Below are positions 1 to 9,003 of a DNA stretch of 64,000 nucleotides, piece by piece. Each line of letters opens with the position of its first letter. Within the stretch, counting starts at the first letter, position 1. The stretch spans positions 1,364,001 to 1,428,000 of the forward strand of contig JAAKBF010000007.1 of assembly GCA_012656075.1 (NCBI GenBank), in the 5' to 3' direction. Source of the stretch: Phytophthora hibernalis (taxonomy: Eukaryota > Oomycota > Peronosporomycetes > Peronosporales > Peronosporaceae). The notes beneath the pieces were generated by a model, which was given only the letters and a program-made list of their open reading frames with translations, was not told where the DNA came from and made no database searches. Made by a program: the position numbers and the translations under genes.

Positions 1-985
1 CAAAACACTTCAGAAATACCACTCGAGGCCAGCGCACAGCAAGAACTCGACGAGCACGATTGCATTGTCCAGCATCATCGGTTACTACCGCACCAATTTT
101 CCATCCATGTACTTCTGCTTTGATCATTATTTCCTCCATTTGCTTAGCCAATGTGAACCCGTCATGACTCGATTCAGTCGGAAAGAGACCAAAAGAAGTG
201 ATAGCACCAAAGAGAGCTAGCTGGACTCCAGTAGATGCCTCTTCACGATGTTCTGCCAGACGTCACTCAGGAAATTTACTCGACCACCCAAGACGTTCTG
301 AATTTGCATCACCCCGTCAGCTTGTTCAGTAGAAACCTCTGCAGCATACTTGTTCAACAGATGCGTCAGTGTCCGACGAGCAGGAAGTTTTTCCACAGCA
401 GCAGCGTTTAAACTTTCAACGAATCTTAGAGTCGATGGTCGCTCAATGAAGGTGTCTGGCAGTCGATTTTCAGCCTGAAACTCTATCAAACGCCTGATTA
501 TGAACTCGACCTGGGACTGATTGAGTGGCGAAGGCCTGCATAACGAATTCGATGCGGGCCCAAGGTCAGATAACGCAGCAGCTTCCACTGCAGCTTGAGC
601 CATTCGAGACTCGGGCGTGTTTGAACAAACCGTAAGGTGATTCGATAGTGCTAGCTTGCTGCCATAAATTCTCGGAAGAATATCAGGAGCCACGGAATTG
701 GTGTTGTTTCTCCTCGCCTCTGTGTCTGCTACCTCCTTCGCAGCCACGCAGTGAGACAGAGGTAGTAGAAATCATTGTAGTTGTTGCACGGCTCGTCCAC
801 CAGTTTCTTGAAGTGCCGACGTACTGGATCAGGCTTTCTCCCCATTATGTTCTCCCTAGCTTTCTTGGCAGCTTTGGCAGCTTCGAGTCGAAGCTCGACG
901 TGTGAGGCAAACGCAAGAATCCGAGGTGGATCTCGAACTTCAATTGGGGCTGGCTCTCTTCTCCTCTCATTTATCTGATTTGACA
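1..985 (-). pseudogene. hAT-superfamily transposase relic, 3' end cut by the window edge
   Basis: Reading the minus strand from about 985 down to 1, conceptual translation gives hAT-like transposase sequence in at least three frame segments. The first (about 985-755) carries a BED-finger-like stretch (DPVRRHFKKLVDE near 833-790), but the zinc-binding cysteines and histidines cannot be recognised. The second (747-217, 176 codons with no ATG start) is the helical region before the catalytic core. A TAG at 217-219 interrupts it. The protein resumes in another frame with LFGAITSFGLFPTE and reaches VVTDDAGQ (about 88-62), the Asp-containing strand of the RNase H-like fold. hAT transposases cut and paste DNA in the nucleus. 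With two frame breaks and a stop this copy is inactive. Assignment rests on recognised motifs, not a search; no TIR or 8-bp target duplication was found. Confidence 0.6.
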
Positions 986-1105
986 GGGTTCATCGATAAA
1001 AATATTTTTACTCGCATAAAAATATAAATATAAATAAAAATATTTAAATATTTTTATTTATATATTTTTGTGCAAAATTCGAAAAATATTTTTATGCCAT
1101 CCCTG
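985..1105. repeat. AT-rich imperfect palindrome (possible MITE remnant)
   Basis: The core 1028-1063 is a perfect 36-bp palindrome made of AAATAAAAATATTT followed by its reverse complement. It lies inside a longer imperfect inverted repeat: ATAAAAATATTTTT recurs near 995-1010 and, inverted, near 1082-1098, with ACTCG/CGAA interruptions. Transcribed, it would form a long hairpin. It sits between the hAT relic and a SANT-like relic. No protein is encoded. It could be a small hairpin transposon, a cruciform-prone AT tract or terminal sequence of a neighbouring element; no target duplication was identified. Confidence 0.6.
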
Positions 1106-1301
1106 ATTAGAGGCCTTTAGCCGAACTGTGTTACTTGGAATGTGACAGTCATATTGCCGAGTAATCGACAATTTGGTGAATCTAACTTTAGCAGAACCGT
1201 TCTCGTTCCTCTCGGCCTGATGTCGAGGACGCTTAAAATTAGTCAGTCTTGAGCACAAATTAATTAACAACCCATTACAACATCAGCCAGGTCTAGGAAA
1301 A

Positions 1302-1740
1302 ATGGTGTTTCGTTTCACTGAGGAGAACGACAAAGGGCTGATAAAGGAAGTGATTGCCCAAAAGCCGTTTGTAGCTAAGTACGGGGAGGCTGCCCGTGTG
1401 GGGGCACACGTGGCCGAACGAGTGTCAACAGCGATCAAGGAAACAGTATTAGAGAAGCAAATCCGAGATCGTGTCCGCCTGCTCAAGAAGAACTGAAGGG
1501 CAGGCGAGCTCCGCTCGGCCTTAGGAAGTGGAATCGAGGAGAATATCGACGCCGTCAACGAGCAGAGTCATTATGAGACTTTGGGTGGGTTGGTTGGGAG
1601 GTACATACTGCTTGAAGATGCATTTAACGACGACAAGAAGTACCTGTTGTCGCTGGATCGCTCCAGCAGCTTACCAATACGGCCCGTACGCGTACGGCCC
1701 TTCGTTTGGTGGGAGCCCGTCGTATCAGCAGCCGATGAAC
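1302..1740 (+). pseudogene. Myb/SANT-like DNA-binding protein relic
   Basis: From the ATG at 1302 the frame reads MVFRFTEENDKGLIKEVIAQ and continues through a basic, helix-rich region to DRVRLLKKN, where TGA (1494-1496) stands at a position I would expect to be Trp. The same frame then continues (RAGELRSALGSGIEENIDAV) to about 1,640 and LEDAFNDDKK. After that, a frame change gives a Tyr/Pro/Gly-rich tail (QYGPYAYGPSFGG). This pattern matches the SANT-like 'FTEEND' family that is numerous in oomycete genomes; function is presumed DNA binding in the nucleus. One nonsense codon and one frame change make it a pseudogene. The 3' limit is blurred by the oppositely oriented Gypsy fragment starting near 1,790. 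Family name is from memory, so moderate confidence. Confidence 0.42.
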
Positions 1741-1789
1741 GACCAGGCCACTTTTCAGCGGCCGTATTCTTTGTCGTTGGTCCCGCCAA

Positions 1790-2625
1790 CTGAGACTCCG
1801 TCTCGCTTCATCGAGGTGGCGTAGCCCTTGCGGGACCGCCTCCTCTTCCGTATGAGGGCCGTCACCTTGAGGATCGTGATACCTCTTCAGACGACCCACA
1901 TAGAACGTCGGGTGCGTTGTCATCGACTTAGGCAAGTCGATCGTGTAGGCCGCACCATGCCTGGCCAGGACCGTGAAAGGTCCAATGAAGCGTTGGTTCA
2001 GTTTATTGCTACCAACGGAGCTTACCAGATTTAGGGTAAGTTCTAGTGTAAAGAAGGACTAAGTCACCCACATTAAACACGTTAATGTTTCCTATTCCAT
2101 GTTTGTCAGAGTAATCCTTTTTATATTGGGCGGTAGCCATAGCATCCCTAACCCGGCTTATGATATTAAGGCTATCATCGACAAAGGTCTTCAATTTATA
2201 TCGCAATTAGACCGGTGTCACGTCAGACACTTGGGAGGAAAGAGCTTTCCGAGCCTCTCCCCTTACGATGGAAGGCGCAGAGCTTCCCCGCAGTGCCATA
2301 GGCACTTGGGGCTGCCGCAGTCCGTTCATATAGAACGGGGTAAACCCTGTCGACACGTGGACCGCGTTGTTGAGTGCAAACTCAACCATAGACAGGCGAT
2401 TCGACCAAGTGCCCGGAGAGTCCGCACAGACACTCCGAAGCGTGTCTTCGAGGACGCGGCTAACCTGCTCCGTCTGGCCATCCGTTTGGGGATGGTCCGC
2501 GGTGGACATCAGTAGTCTGCTTCCGAGTAATTGGAACAGGGTCTTCCAGAACCCGGCCGTAAAGCGCGGGTCTCGATTGGAGACAATGGTCTCTGGGAGA
2601 CCGTGATAGAGAACACACCATCGAT
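1790..2625 (-). pseudogene. Ty3/Gypsy integrase fragment (element A), truncated
   Basis: Minus-strand translation gives the second half of a retroviral-type integrase. It opens with HGLPETIVSNRDPRF (second catalytic Asp, about 2,605-2,570), passes DHPQTDGQTEQ (catalytic Glu, about 2,495-2,465) and the helix TWSNRLSMVEFALNNAVH. After a frame change near 2,206 it continues with VFNVGDLVLLYT, then changes frame again to RFIGPFTVLARHG and HPTFYVGRLKRYHD (about 2,000-1,870), the C-terminal SH3-like region. The zinc-binding HHCC domain and the first Asp are missing because the fragment stops near 2,625, where plus-strand gag sequence of another element begins. No LTR was recognised on its 3' side. 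The enzyme family inserts LTR-retrotransposon cDNA into chromosomes; this piece cannot. Confidence 0.8.
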
Positions 2626-2626
2626 A

Positions 2627-2983
2627 CCTAAAGTCGATGGTGAAGCGGAGAAACGAGTAGCGGCTGCGTCCAGCGACAGTGAGTCCGACACAAAGCCGAA
2701 GGAAAATAAGTTTAAGGCCGCCGTGAAGCAAATCACCACGCAGAAAAAGCAGCAGGGCAGCCGGTATGGTCCAGGTGGTGAGCAGCAAGCTAACAAGCCA
2801 CCACGTTGTTTAAAGTGCGGGCAGTCGACGCATTGGGCAGTTGCGTATCCAAATGGAATCACGTGCTTCACATGCAGAGGCTCCGGTCATTTCGCGAGGG
2901 ACTGCACGGATCCTAACGCAAAAGCGAGAAACGACGAGTACATGAAGACGCGCGTGCCAAAGGACAAGCCGACGGAAAACTAA
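2627..2983 (+). pseudogene. Gypsy gag C-terminal region with zinc knuckles
   Basis: The frame from about 2,627 to the TAA at 2981-2983 is Lys/Glu-rich and then shows two CCHC knuckles. The second, CFTCRGSGHFARDC (2864-2905), fits CX2CX4HX4C exactly. The first, CLKCGQSTHWAVAY, has Tyr in place of the last Cys. Zinc knuckles of Gag bind the element's RNA during packaging. The capsid part is missing. Downstream, 2,985-3,420 translates to hydrophilic, Arg/Asp/Glu-rich sequence in changing frames that probably belongs to the gag-pol linker. Confidence 0.75.
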
Positions 2984-3420
2984 GGACGGGCGCCGTAGAG
3001 GGGATTCAGCGTCCGGAGACAAATGGAACACCCCGGCAGACGATGAGCGGCACAAGAATGGTGATAGCAAAGAGCGGACTAGATCGCGAGGAAGGCGGGG
3101 CGATCGCAACGAGCACGGAAAGGCAATCAGTGCCGTGCAACGAGCGAGCCAATACACCGCTGATGGTGATGAAGGAGAATTACGGGATGAACGAAGTGCT
3201 GAAGTGCATGCGCGAGGATGCAGCAGTACACGACGGGACACGAGCGGCAATTTACGTAGCTACGGTGCGGCCGACAATGGCGGGTGCACGGTATCTCCGC
3301 GCTCAAGATGGAGAACTTAACAAGCAACGTGACGTGGAGCTTGACGACCACCGACATCAAGCTGAGGAAGGCGCGCGAAGGGTCGAGACAGAAGTGAACG
3401 CTGCAGTGACTAGTGAGTCC

Positions 3421-4203
3421 TGGCGACGACGTTGCTGGTAGACGCGGAAGTGAATTCGTTGGGGCTGCAAAACGACGTGCTGGTCGGGAACGAAGACACG
3501 GAGTTGACGGAAGGTGCCCCGGAGTACAGTGTAGCCAAGTTGAGGCTAGCGTGCAAGACCACCCGCAAGAAAGCCAAACGACAACGAGTTGCGCAGGTGC
3601 AGGCCAAGTGACGGAGTGTCAAACGCGAAGTACAAGCTGAACTACAGCGAGTGACCGGTGTACAACTGGAAGGTCGGCGGCGGAGTGCGGCAGACGCGAT
3701 AAAGGAGCTGGTACCGAAACGACTTCAGCGACCTGCATGCCTCGAACCGAATGACGAAGATGATGTACGAGTTAGTTTGGTACAACGACGATGAGATGAT
3801 GGCGGTGAGCAACGTACGAGTCATGGCGACGAAGTCGATTATGTCGAAGCTAATGACGGACTGCCCACGTCCAATGTCGAGGTATGCGACGAACGGCGAC
3901 AGATCAAGTTGGACAGTTGTGCACGCTACACAATCGCGGGGACCAAATGGATGCAATACGGCGACAAGGTCGACTGCGAAGCTCCAGTAGACTATGTAGA
4001 AGGCATTGGTGGCTTCCTATTGAACGTGGTGGGCGTCTGGCGCTTCGAGTAGCGCAGTGTGTTCAACGAGTTGATCGTGGTGGAGGCATGCGTGGTGGAC
4101 GGATGCACCGACGAGTTTCTGCTGGGCGTCGATTTCATGAGGAAGCATGGCGCTGTCATGGACTTCAGCAAAGGCGAGATTCGGTATCGTGCCACCGAAT
4201 GAG
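3421..4203 (+). pseudogene. Gypsy retropepsin-like protease region
   Basis: In this frame the protein runs through LLVDAEVNSLGL, a Lys/Arg-rich stretch and then KLDSCARYTIAGTKW, where the Asp codon at 3912-3914 is the likely catalytic Asp in the flap-less D-S-C-A version I associate with oomycete Gypsy elements. It continues with DYVEGIGGFLLNVVGVW and ACVVDGCTDEFLLGVDFMRK, the second half of the aspartic-protease fold. In-frame stops occur near 3,610, 3,800 and 4,050. The protease would cut the Gag-Pol polyprotein. The Asp assignment is inference from position and local motif. Confidence 0.65.
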
Positions 4204-4212
4204 CTGTGGTAG

Positions 4213-5350
4213 TCTCATTCAGGACGTACGAAGATGTCGGAAGTGCGAGAGTCGCCGCAGTGCGACTAGTGAGAATACGCAGATGTTGGCAAGTGCAGTG
4301 ACGCCAGTAGAAGTAGCCGTACCTGCGGGAGATGGTGAGCAGGGCATTTTCATACCAACGAGGTACACTGGCGCAGTGATTCTGGCTGCAACGGTGACTA
4401 CGGCGAGAAATGGTCGTGCATGGGTCCCTGCCGTCAATTCGAACAGTAAGCTCGCAAGGTTGCCCCTCAAGAAAGAACTAGGAACTTGGATCCCGATCGA
4501 TGCAGAGATGACTGTGCTGTCAATGAACCGCGGGCTTGACCGAGAAAAATTGCATTCGTGGCTGGACAAGATGGGTGACGTGACGACACCCCTTGATGAC
4601 GAACATGAAGTGCAAATTGGAGTCGAAGAGCCCAGCGAGCGAGCATTGATGTTGAAACTGCTGAGAATTTATCGTAAGCTGACTATCAATACGGGTGATT
4701 GTCCACCTTCAACAGCATTGGACATACAGCACCATATCGACACGGAAGATTCTTCACCGGTAATGATGAAACGCAGGAGGCATGCTCAGACCGAGGACAA
4801 GGTCACGGAAGAGAACGTCAGTAAAATGCTGCAAGCCGGCGTTTTCGAAGAGGGAAACGGCGCGTGGGGTTTTCCGGTGGTGCTTGTGCGTAAGAAGGAT
4901 GGAGAAGTGCGGTTCTGCGTGGACTGCCGCGCGTTGAACAAAGTAACGAAGAGAGACGTGTATCCTTTACCACGCATCAATGATACGCTCGAGGCCTTGG
5001 GTGGCGCTCTACTCTTTACCACGCTTGACTTGAGAGCAGGGTACTGGCAGATTTGGTAGCCCCGAAGACCGGGACAGAACGGCCTTCATCACGAAGAAGG
5101 GCCTCTACCTGTTCGTTCGTATGCCTTTTGGACCAAGTAATGCTCCATCCACTTTTCAGAGAATGGTGAACAGTGTATTAAGAGGCCTTACCTGGTCTAC
5201 TTGTTTGGTCTATCTAGATGACATTGTGGTTTTCACGCTCGGAGGTATCGAGCGACATGTGATGGAATTGGCATGTGTGTTGGAGCGACTTGCAGCTGCA
5301 GGGCTAACGCTAATGCTCAAGAAGTGTATGTTTGCAGCGAAATCGATGTA
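4213..5350 (+). pseudogene. Gypsy reverse transcriptase (RT) region
   Basis: The stretch to 5,059 contains the RT fingers and palm: GVFEEGNGAWGFPVVLVRKK, VRFCVDCRALNKVTKRDVYP and LFTTLDLRAGYWQI, the last holding the first catalytic Asp. After a stop at 5,057-5,059 and a frame change, the next segment reads RTAFITKKGLYLF, MPFGPSNAPSTFQRM and VYLDDIVVF. The YLDD catalytic pair is at 5211-5222. TAA at 5349-5351 interrupts the sequence just before YLGHELSSEGV. RT copies element RNA into cDNA in cytoplasmic particles. Motif order and spacing are typical for Ty3/Gypsy; the two stops and one frame change make it inactive. Confidence 0.88.
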
Positions 5351-5351
5351 A

Positions 5352-5990
5352 TACTTGGGGCACGAGTTAAGTAGCGAAGGAGTCCGTCTATTGCCACGTT
5401 TGATATCTTCAGTGCAGAACTTCCCGAGACCGGCGGATGCCGTTGAAGTCAAGAGGTTTGTGCACTTAGCAGGGTACTACATGCGACTTGTTGAAGGATT
5501 CGGGTCGATCATGGCGCCCCTAACGAAGCTGCTGCGTAAGGACGTCGAATGGGAGTGGACATCGGCTCAAGAGGCCGAGTCCGAGCACGTCTGGGCGATT
5601 TTGACAACCAAGCCCTTGTTGATCTACCCGGACTTCCGACTTCCTTTCCGAGTAGTCACTGATGCTAGTCAAGTCGGACTAGGAGCGTGCTTGATACAGG
5701 ACCAAGGCGACGGATGGCGGCCAGTGGCGTACGCTAGTAATGTGAACAGCGTAGCGGAAAGTAAGTATGGAATCACGGAACTGGAATGCTTGGCAGTGTT
5801 GTGGACCATCAAGTTGTTTGGACCATATCTGTATGGCAGGAGCTTCATGATCGTGACGGACCATGCTGCGCTCAAGGGGTTAATGACGAGCACAAACTTG
5901 ACGGGTAAGTTACATCGTTGGGCCCTCCGCTTCAAGAATACGAATTTGAAGTGCACTATGGACCTGGCAACACGATCGTGGTAGCTGATG
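5352..5990 (+). pseudogene. Gypsy RNase H region
   Basis: It continues directly from the RT thumb/connection (YLGHELSSEGVRLLPRLISS, AGYYMRLVEGFGSIMAPLTK). The RNase H motifs follow: VVTDASQVGLGACLIQ (first Asp codon 5661-5663), SKYGITELECLAVLWTI (Glu) and FMIVTDHAALKGL (Asp). Near 5,935 the frame changes and the usual tail EVHYGPGNTIVVADA follows, with ALSR altered to ARS. RNase H removes the RNA strand of the RNA:DNA hybrid. The catalytic residues visible here are intact; the decay is in frame continuity. The segment 5,990-6,340 is hydrophilic linker where the integrase zinc-binding domain should begin. Confidence 0.85.
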
Positions 5991-6344
5991 CTCGTAGCAT
6001 TAGCAGCAGTAGATCGGCGTCGGCGAACGAAGAAGAAAGTCAACGCTGCTGAACGACCAGTAGTGACGGCGGATACTGTCGCGAGAAGCACGTCGACACC
6101 GGCATCGCCCGTCGATGTAGTAGGTGTAGCAGCATTTGGTGACATTGAAGGGACGGACAAGCAGCAATCAGTTGCGACGGACATCGCGACAGCAGGTAGT
6201 ACGAACATGAGGACGGCCGAGTTGCAGCCGGTAGCGACAATGGCACCTGTTGTTCGTCCAGGGGAACCACGAGTACGGGTACGAGACCGACAGCAGGAGC
6301 AGCAGCGGCACCAGAGGGTGGACTTCGCTGTCTACGCCTAGAAT

Positions 6345-6775
6345 TCGGGACGCCACTCCACGATGGCTTTGTCGCCAAACGAACGAATTGATGCCGGTAG
6401 TAGCTGCGCAACACGAGCGTGGCCGAAGCGGGTGAATTGACGCATTATCATCGCAGGTTGCTCGAAGCAATTAGAAGCAGTCATCAGTATGCCGAACAAG
6501 TGCGACGACGTGAGCAGCAGCGCCAAGCACGCTATTACAACCGAAGAGTGGAAGAAAAACGAAGTTTCGCTACTGGTGATCGGGTCTGGATGTATCGGTC
6601 ACAAAAGGACCAAAGGCAACCAAATTCGTGCACTCTTGGATCGGACCCATGAAGATTGTCGATTCTGCAGGTTTCGACAATTATCTGATCGAGAGGGAGG
6701 ACAATACTGGAGGTGTGGAGCAATTTTATCGTATGTGTCGTTCCTTGTGACGTTTCACTATCCTACAGCACTGCT
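6345..6775 (+). pseudogene. Gypsy integrase C-terminal part, catalytic core deleted
   Basis: From about 6,360 the translated segments read ALSPNER, then in another frame HYHRRLLEAIRSSHQYAEQV, RQARYYNRRVEEKRSFATGD and RVWMYRSQKDQR (6,425-6,620). These match the helical and SH3-like C-terminal part of Gypsy integrases, where the substrate GDRVW motif is common. A further frame change gives GPMKIVDSAGFDNYLIERED. No HHCC zinc finger and no DDE core can be found between 5,990 and 6,345, so some 900 bp appear deleted compared with a standard Gypsy pol. This deletion is the reason the element is considered non-autonomous. Confidence 0.65.
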
Positions 6776-6929
6776 AAAGAAAGCCGCGGCCGACGTGGAG
6801 GCACAGCTCGTGTATGAAGGCGAACGCGACCGCCAGAAGGATGTCTCGACGCCAGGAGCGACTACTCGCGCAGCGGCGGCTCCTGTGCAAGCGGCAGCAG
6901 CTGCAGGAAAAGAAAAAGCGAAGACGAAG

Positions 6930-7345
6930 AGCAGTGGCGAGTGAGAACACACGGGGACGACAGGACGAAGAGCTGGTGGAGCTACGCAGGAGACGACGTC
7001 GCAACAAGGCCGGTCACTACGTTTTGGAGTATGAGCTGCAGCCCGTATGTCAACCACACGGAGCAGAGGACGGTGAACGACGATGGGTGTCAGTCACGGA
7101 GTATGACGAACTCTATCAGGCTGGCAGAGTCGTGGAAGACTCTGATAGTGAAGAAGGCGTGTAACAGTGGGGTGCAGCCATGGGCATGGGGTACAGCGGC
7201 AGCAGGCGGCGAAGCAGCTGATGGCTACATTGAAGCAGTCGCCGAGATCCAGGAGCTGCGGAAGCTGAGGACTGCACAAGTGAGATCTTGGGTGCCAGGA
7301 GACGCCTCGAAGACCTCCAGCAAGACCACGAAGAGGCGTTGACAA
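6930..7345 (+). pseudogene. Gypsy C-terminal chromo-like tail and post-pol segment
   Basis: The frame ending at TAA 7162-7164 contains RNKAGHYVLEYELQPV, RRWVSVTEYDELYQAGRVVE and DSDSEEGV, an aromatic-rich module like the chromo-type tails that follow integrase in chromoviral Gypsy elements and can direct insertion to chromatin marks. A further open segment to 7,342 (YIEAVAEIQELRKLRTAQ, then GDASKTSSKTTKRR) looks coiled-coil and basic. It is better preserved than the integrase core, which is missing. The chromo assignment is inference from position and composition, not from a domain search. Confidence 0.45.
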
Positions 7346-8005
7346 TGAGTGGCCGGCAGAACAACAGGCTGAGGGGTTAGTGAGATGACACTCACTTCCG
7401 AATTTGATCTCGCGGGCTCAAGACATACAGCTTGAAGATCGACGGTGCGAACACTTCTGAAGTGCAGTCAATGACGAACGAGGCTTGGAGGTCGGATACG
7501 AAGTCAGGTTCACGTACGGGTGCGAGTGACAAGGGGTGTGACGGCTGAATCCACGGCCTCTGTGTCTAAGTACGTGTGTACGTGCAGGTACCTATACGAG
7601 AACGGGGCAAAGTACGAGTTGAAAACAAGGTAGAGCTGCGTTGAATAAATAGGAACGAGAGTTCCGGCTACTTTGCAGTGGCCTACGGTGTGTTGAAGTT
7701 GTTCAAAACGGACTACTGGGGGTCCACCGCAGCAAGCACAAACCAAATACGATTCCGTCGGCAGACAGACGTTAATTAGTCCTGTTACAAGGTGTTGCCT
7801 ATTCACGCAGATTACAGTAATAATAAACCATTTTTAACCAATCAGCTGACGAAGCGAACATTTATGCTCGGCGTCTTTTTGGCCACTACATGTACAGAGA
7901 ACCCTGGTCAACTTAATACTACCCATGGACGCACTTCCTATTAAGTATTACATGGTTATTATATAGTAGAGGGAGCACCACAACCTGAAGACCGGTGTTA
8001 ATCTC
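7346..8005 (+). other. Non-coding stretch, probable 3' LTR of element B
   Basis: No supported gene. It begins after the Gypsy tail with a short purine-rich run (CTGAGGGGTTAGTGAGATGA, about 7,368-7,387) that could be a polypurine tract and LTR start, and has AATAAA-like signals near 7,643 and 7,821 that could be LTR polyadenylation signals. I could not find a second copy of this sequence in the window, so the LTR cannot be proved or bounded. The part from about 7,850 may belong to the pogo relic that follows. Confidence 0.35.
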
Positions 8006-8260
8006 TGGGTTTGTAAGAAGGCATGGATGACTGATGTGTTGTATCAGGCGTGGCTGTGCGAGCTTGACATGCATCAACAACGGTGCAATATTGCCCTCGT
8101 ACGCAACATTGTCCTGGGAAACCTGCAGCTCAAGCCGTAATTGTCATTTAACTACCGCCCAATAACATCTCTCGTTTGCAACCGCCCGACGCTGGAATCA
8201 TATCGGCGGCTCCAGCATGAGTTAAACGTGAGGAGGCGGGTGCGACTACCAACAATAGTC
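8006..8260 (+). pseudogene. pogo/Tigger-like transposase relic
   Basis: One frame, with one stop (TAA near 8,138), reads WVCKKAWMTDVLYQAWLCEL, then ALVRNIVLGNLQLKP, then after the stop ITSLVCNRPTLESYRRLQHE. This follows the layout of the pogo/Tigger DDE domain: W-M-T before the second catalytic strand, LLLDN-APSH (here degraded to LVRNIVLGN, so the Asp is gone), then the Q-PLDAGI region (degraded to CNRPTLES) and YRRLQ. It is not part of the better-preserved pogo element at 8,803-10,544 and has a different sequence, so it represents an older insertion of another subfamily. Identification is by eye. Confidence 0.5.
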
Positions 8261-8723
8261 ATACCCGTTGATATACCCAAGTATTAGATATTAGCACCCT
8301 ACCAATATACCGGTACTTCCAGGAAGCAAAACGGTGGATGAAGTCCTGTTGGCATGATGTACACCCCGATGTGGAAACGAAGGTTTTGTCAGGCCTTCGG
8401 ACGCTGCGGGAGCGGCTGCGGACGCAAACCCCGGGTGAGCTAATACTGGAAACATCAGCAAACTCCTGGTGAGCTCATCTGAGCTTCGCAGATACCAGGT
8501 CTATTGTATCTGCAGGGCCACTTAGCCCTGGGTGCTAGGAGTTTGGTGCTTGTTGAATTCCTTGCTTGGTACTCAAAGGGTGTTGTACATGTAAGCACAT
8601 ACAAAAGCCAAGTGTATATTTGGTGGGGCCAAGATTGGGGGTGGTGGCGAATAATCAATGCCCGAATTGACCCAATTTGACTACAGTACTTTCTAGGAAT
8701 CTATGGTCGAAAGTACGGTGGTA
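8261..8723. other. Unassigned non-coding stretch
   Basis: I see no gene here. The first part may be the decayed C-terminal end of the pogo relic (residues similar to RKQNGG and MYTPMW in changing frames). A 13-bp string, TAATACTGGAAAC (about 8,441-8,453), recurs at about 14,261-14,273, which may mark ends of related elements, but the match is too short to support a call. Confidence 0.3.
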
Positions 8724-8748
8724 CCGTATTCCCCCTGTCAGAGGCGTC
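8724..8748 (+). repeat. Left TIR of outer element
   Basis: It starts CCGTATTCCCC after a TA and carries CTGTCAGAGGCGTC. It pairs with 11277-11300 in reverse complement with two substitutions and one length difference. The 10 bases outside (ACGGTGGTAC) are themselves part of a small palindrome around GGTACC, which makes the exact outer edge uncertain by a few bases. Confidence 0.65.
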
Positions 8749-8802
8749 TCCCGATATACACACGGGATAGGGTTTAATGCCTTGAGCATAAACAGTGAAA
8801 TA

Positions 8803-8826
8803 CAGACAACGACGGATAAATCCGAC
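8803..8826 (+). repeat. Left TIR of pogo element
   Basis: Begins CAGACAACGACGG and ends TAAATCCGAC, preceded by TA. It is identical over 24 bp to the reverse complement of 10521-10544. CAG at the tip is typical of pogo/Tc1 ends. Confidence 0.85.
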
Positions 8827-9003
8827 CGACCAAAAAATCCGACATTTAGTGGGTAATAACCAGGCTCCCATAATAAACTCATCGCGGGTTTTATCCAATC
8901 AGCTTAACATAATCCACTTTTACACCAATTACAGAACCAAAAAAATGAATGGCTCCTGTTAAAATCTCCTCCCGCAAAGCTAAAACAAGGCTCATTTTGC
9001 ACT

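Larger units (their letters stand above)
2620..7345 (+). mobile_element. Degenerate Ty3/Gypsy retrotransposon (element B), gag-pol order
   Basis: Fragments of one element run in the expected Gypsy order on the plus strand: gag zinc knuckles, aspartic protease, reverse transcriptase, RNase H, integrase C-terminal part and a chromo-like tail. Reading frames change at least six times and several in-frame stops occur, for example at about 4,050, 5,057 and 5,349. The integrase HHCC and DDE core are absent: RNase H ends near 5,990 and sequence resembling the linker leads directly to the C-terminal part near 6,350. The 5' end abuts the oppositely oriented integrase fragment at about 2,620, so the 5' LTR, primer-binding site and most of gag are lost. 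The element is non-autonomous and decayed. Individual domains are listed separately. Confidence 0.85.

Noticed and set aside
1624..1935. 103-codon minus-strand frame as an independent gene
   Set aside because: Its first third is the C-terminal end of Gypsy integrase; the rest is antisense to the SANT-like relic.
6758..7057. Ala/Arg-rich minus-strand frame opposite the Gypsy tail
   Set aside because: It is the complement of Gypsy post-integrase sequence with no independent support.
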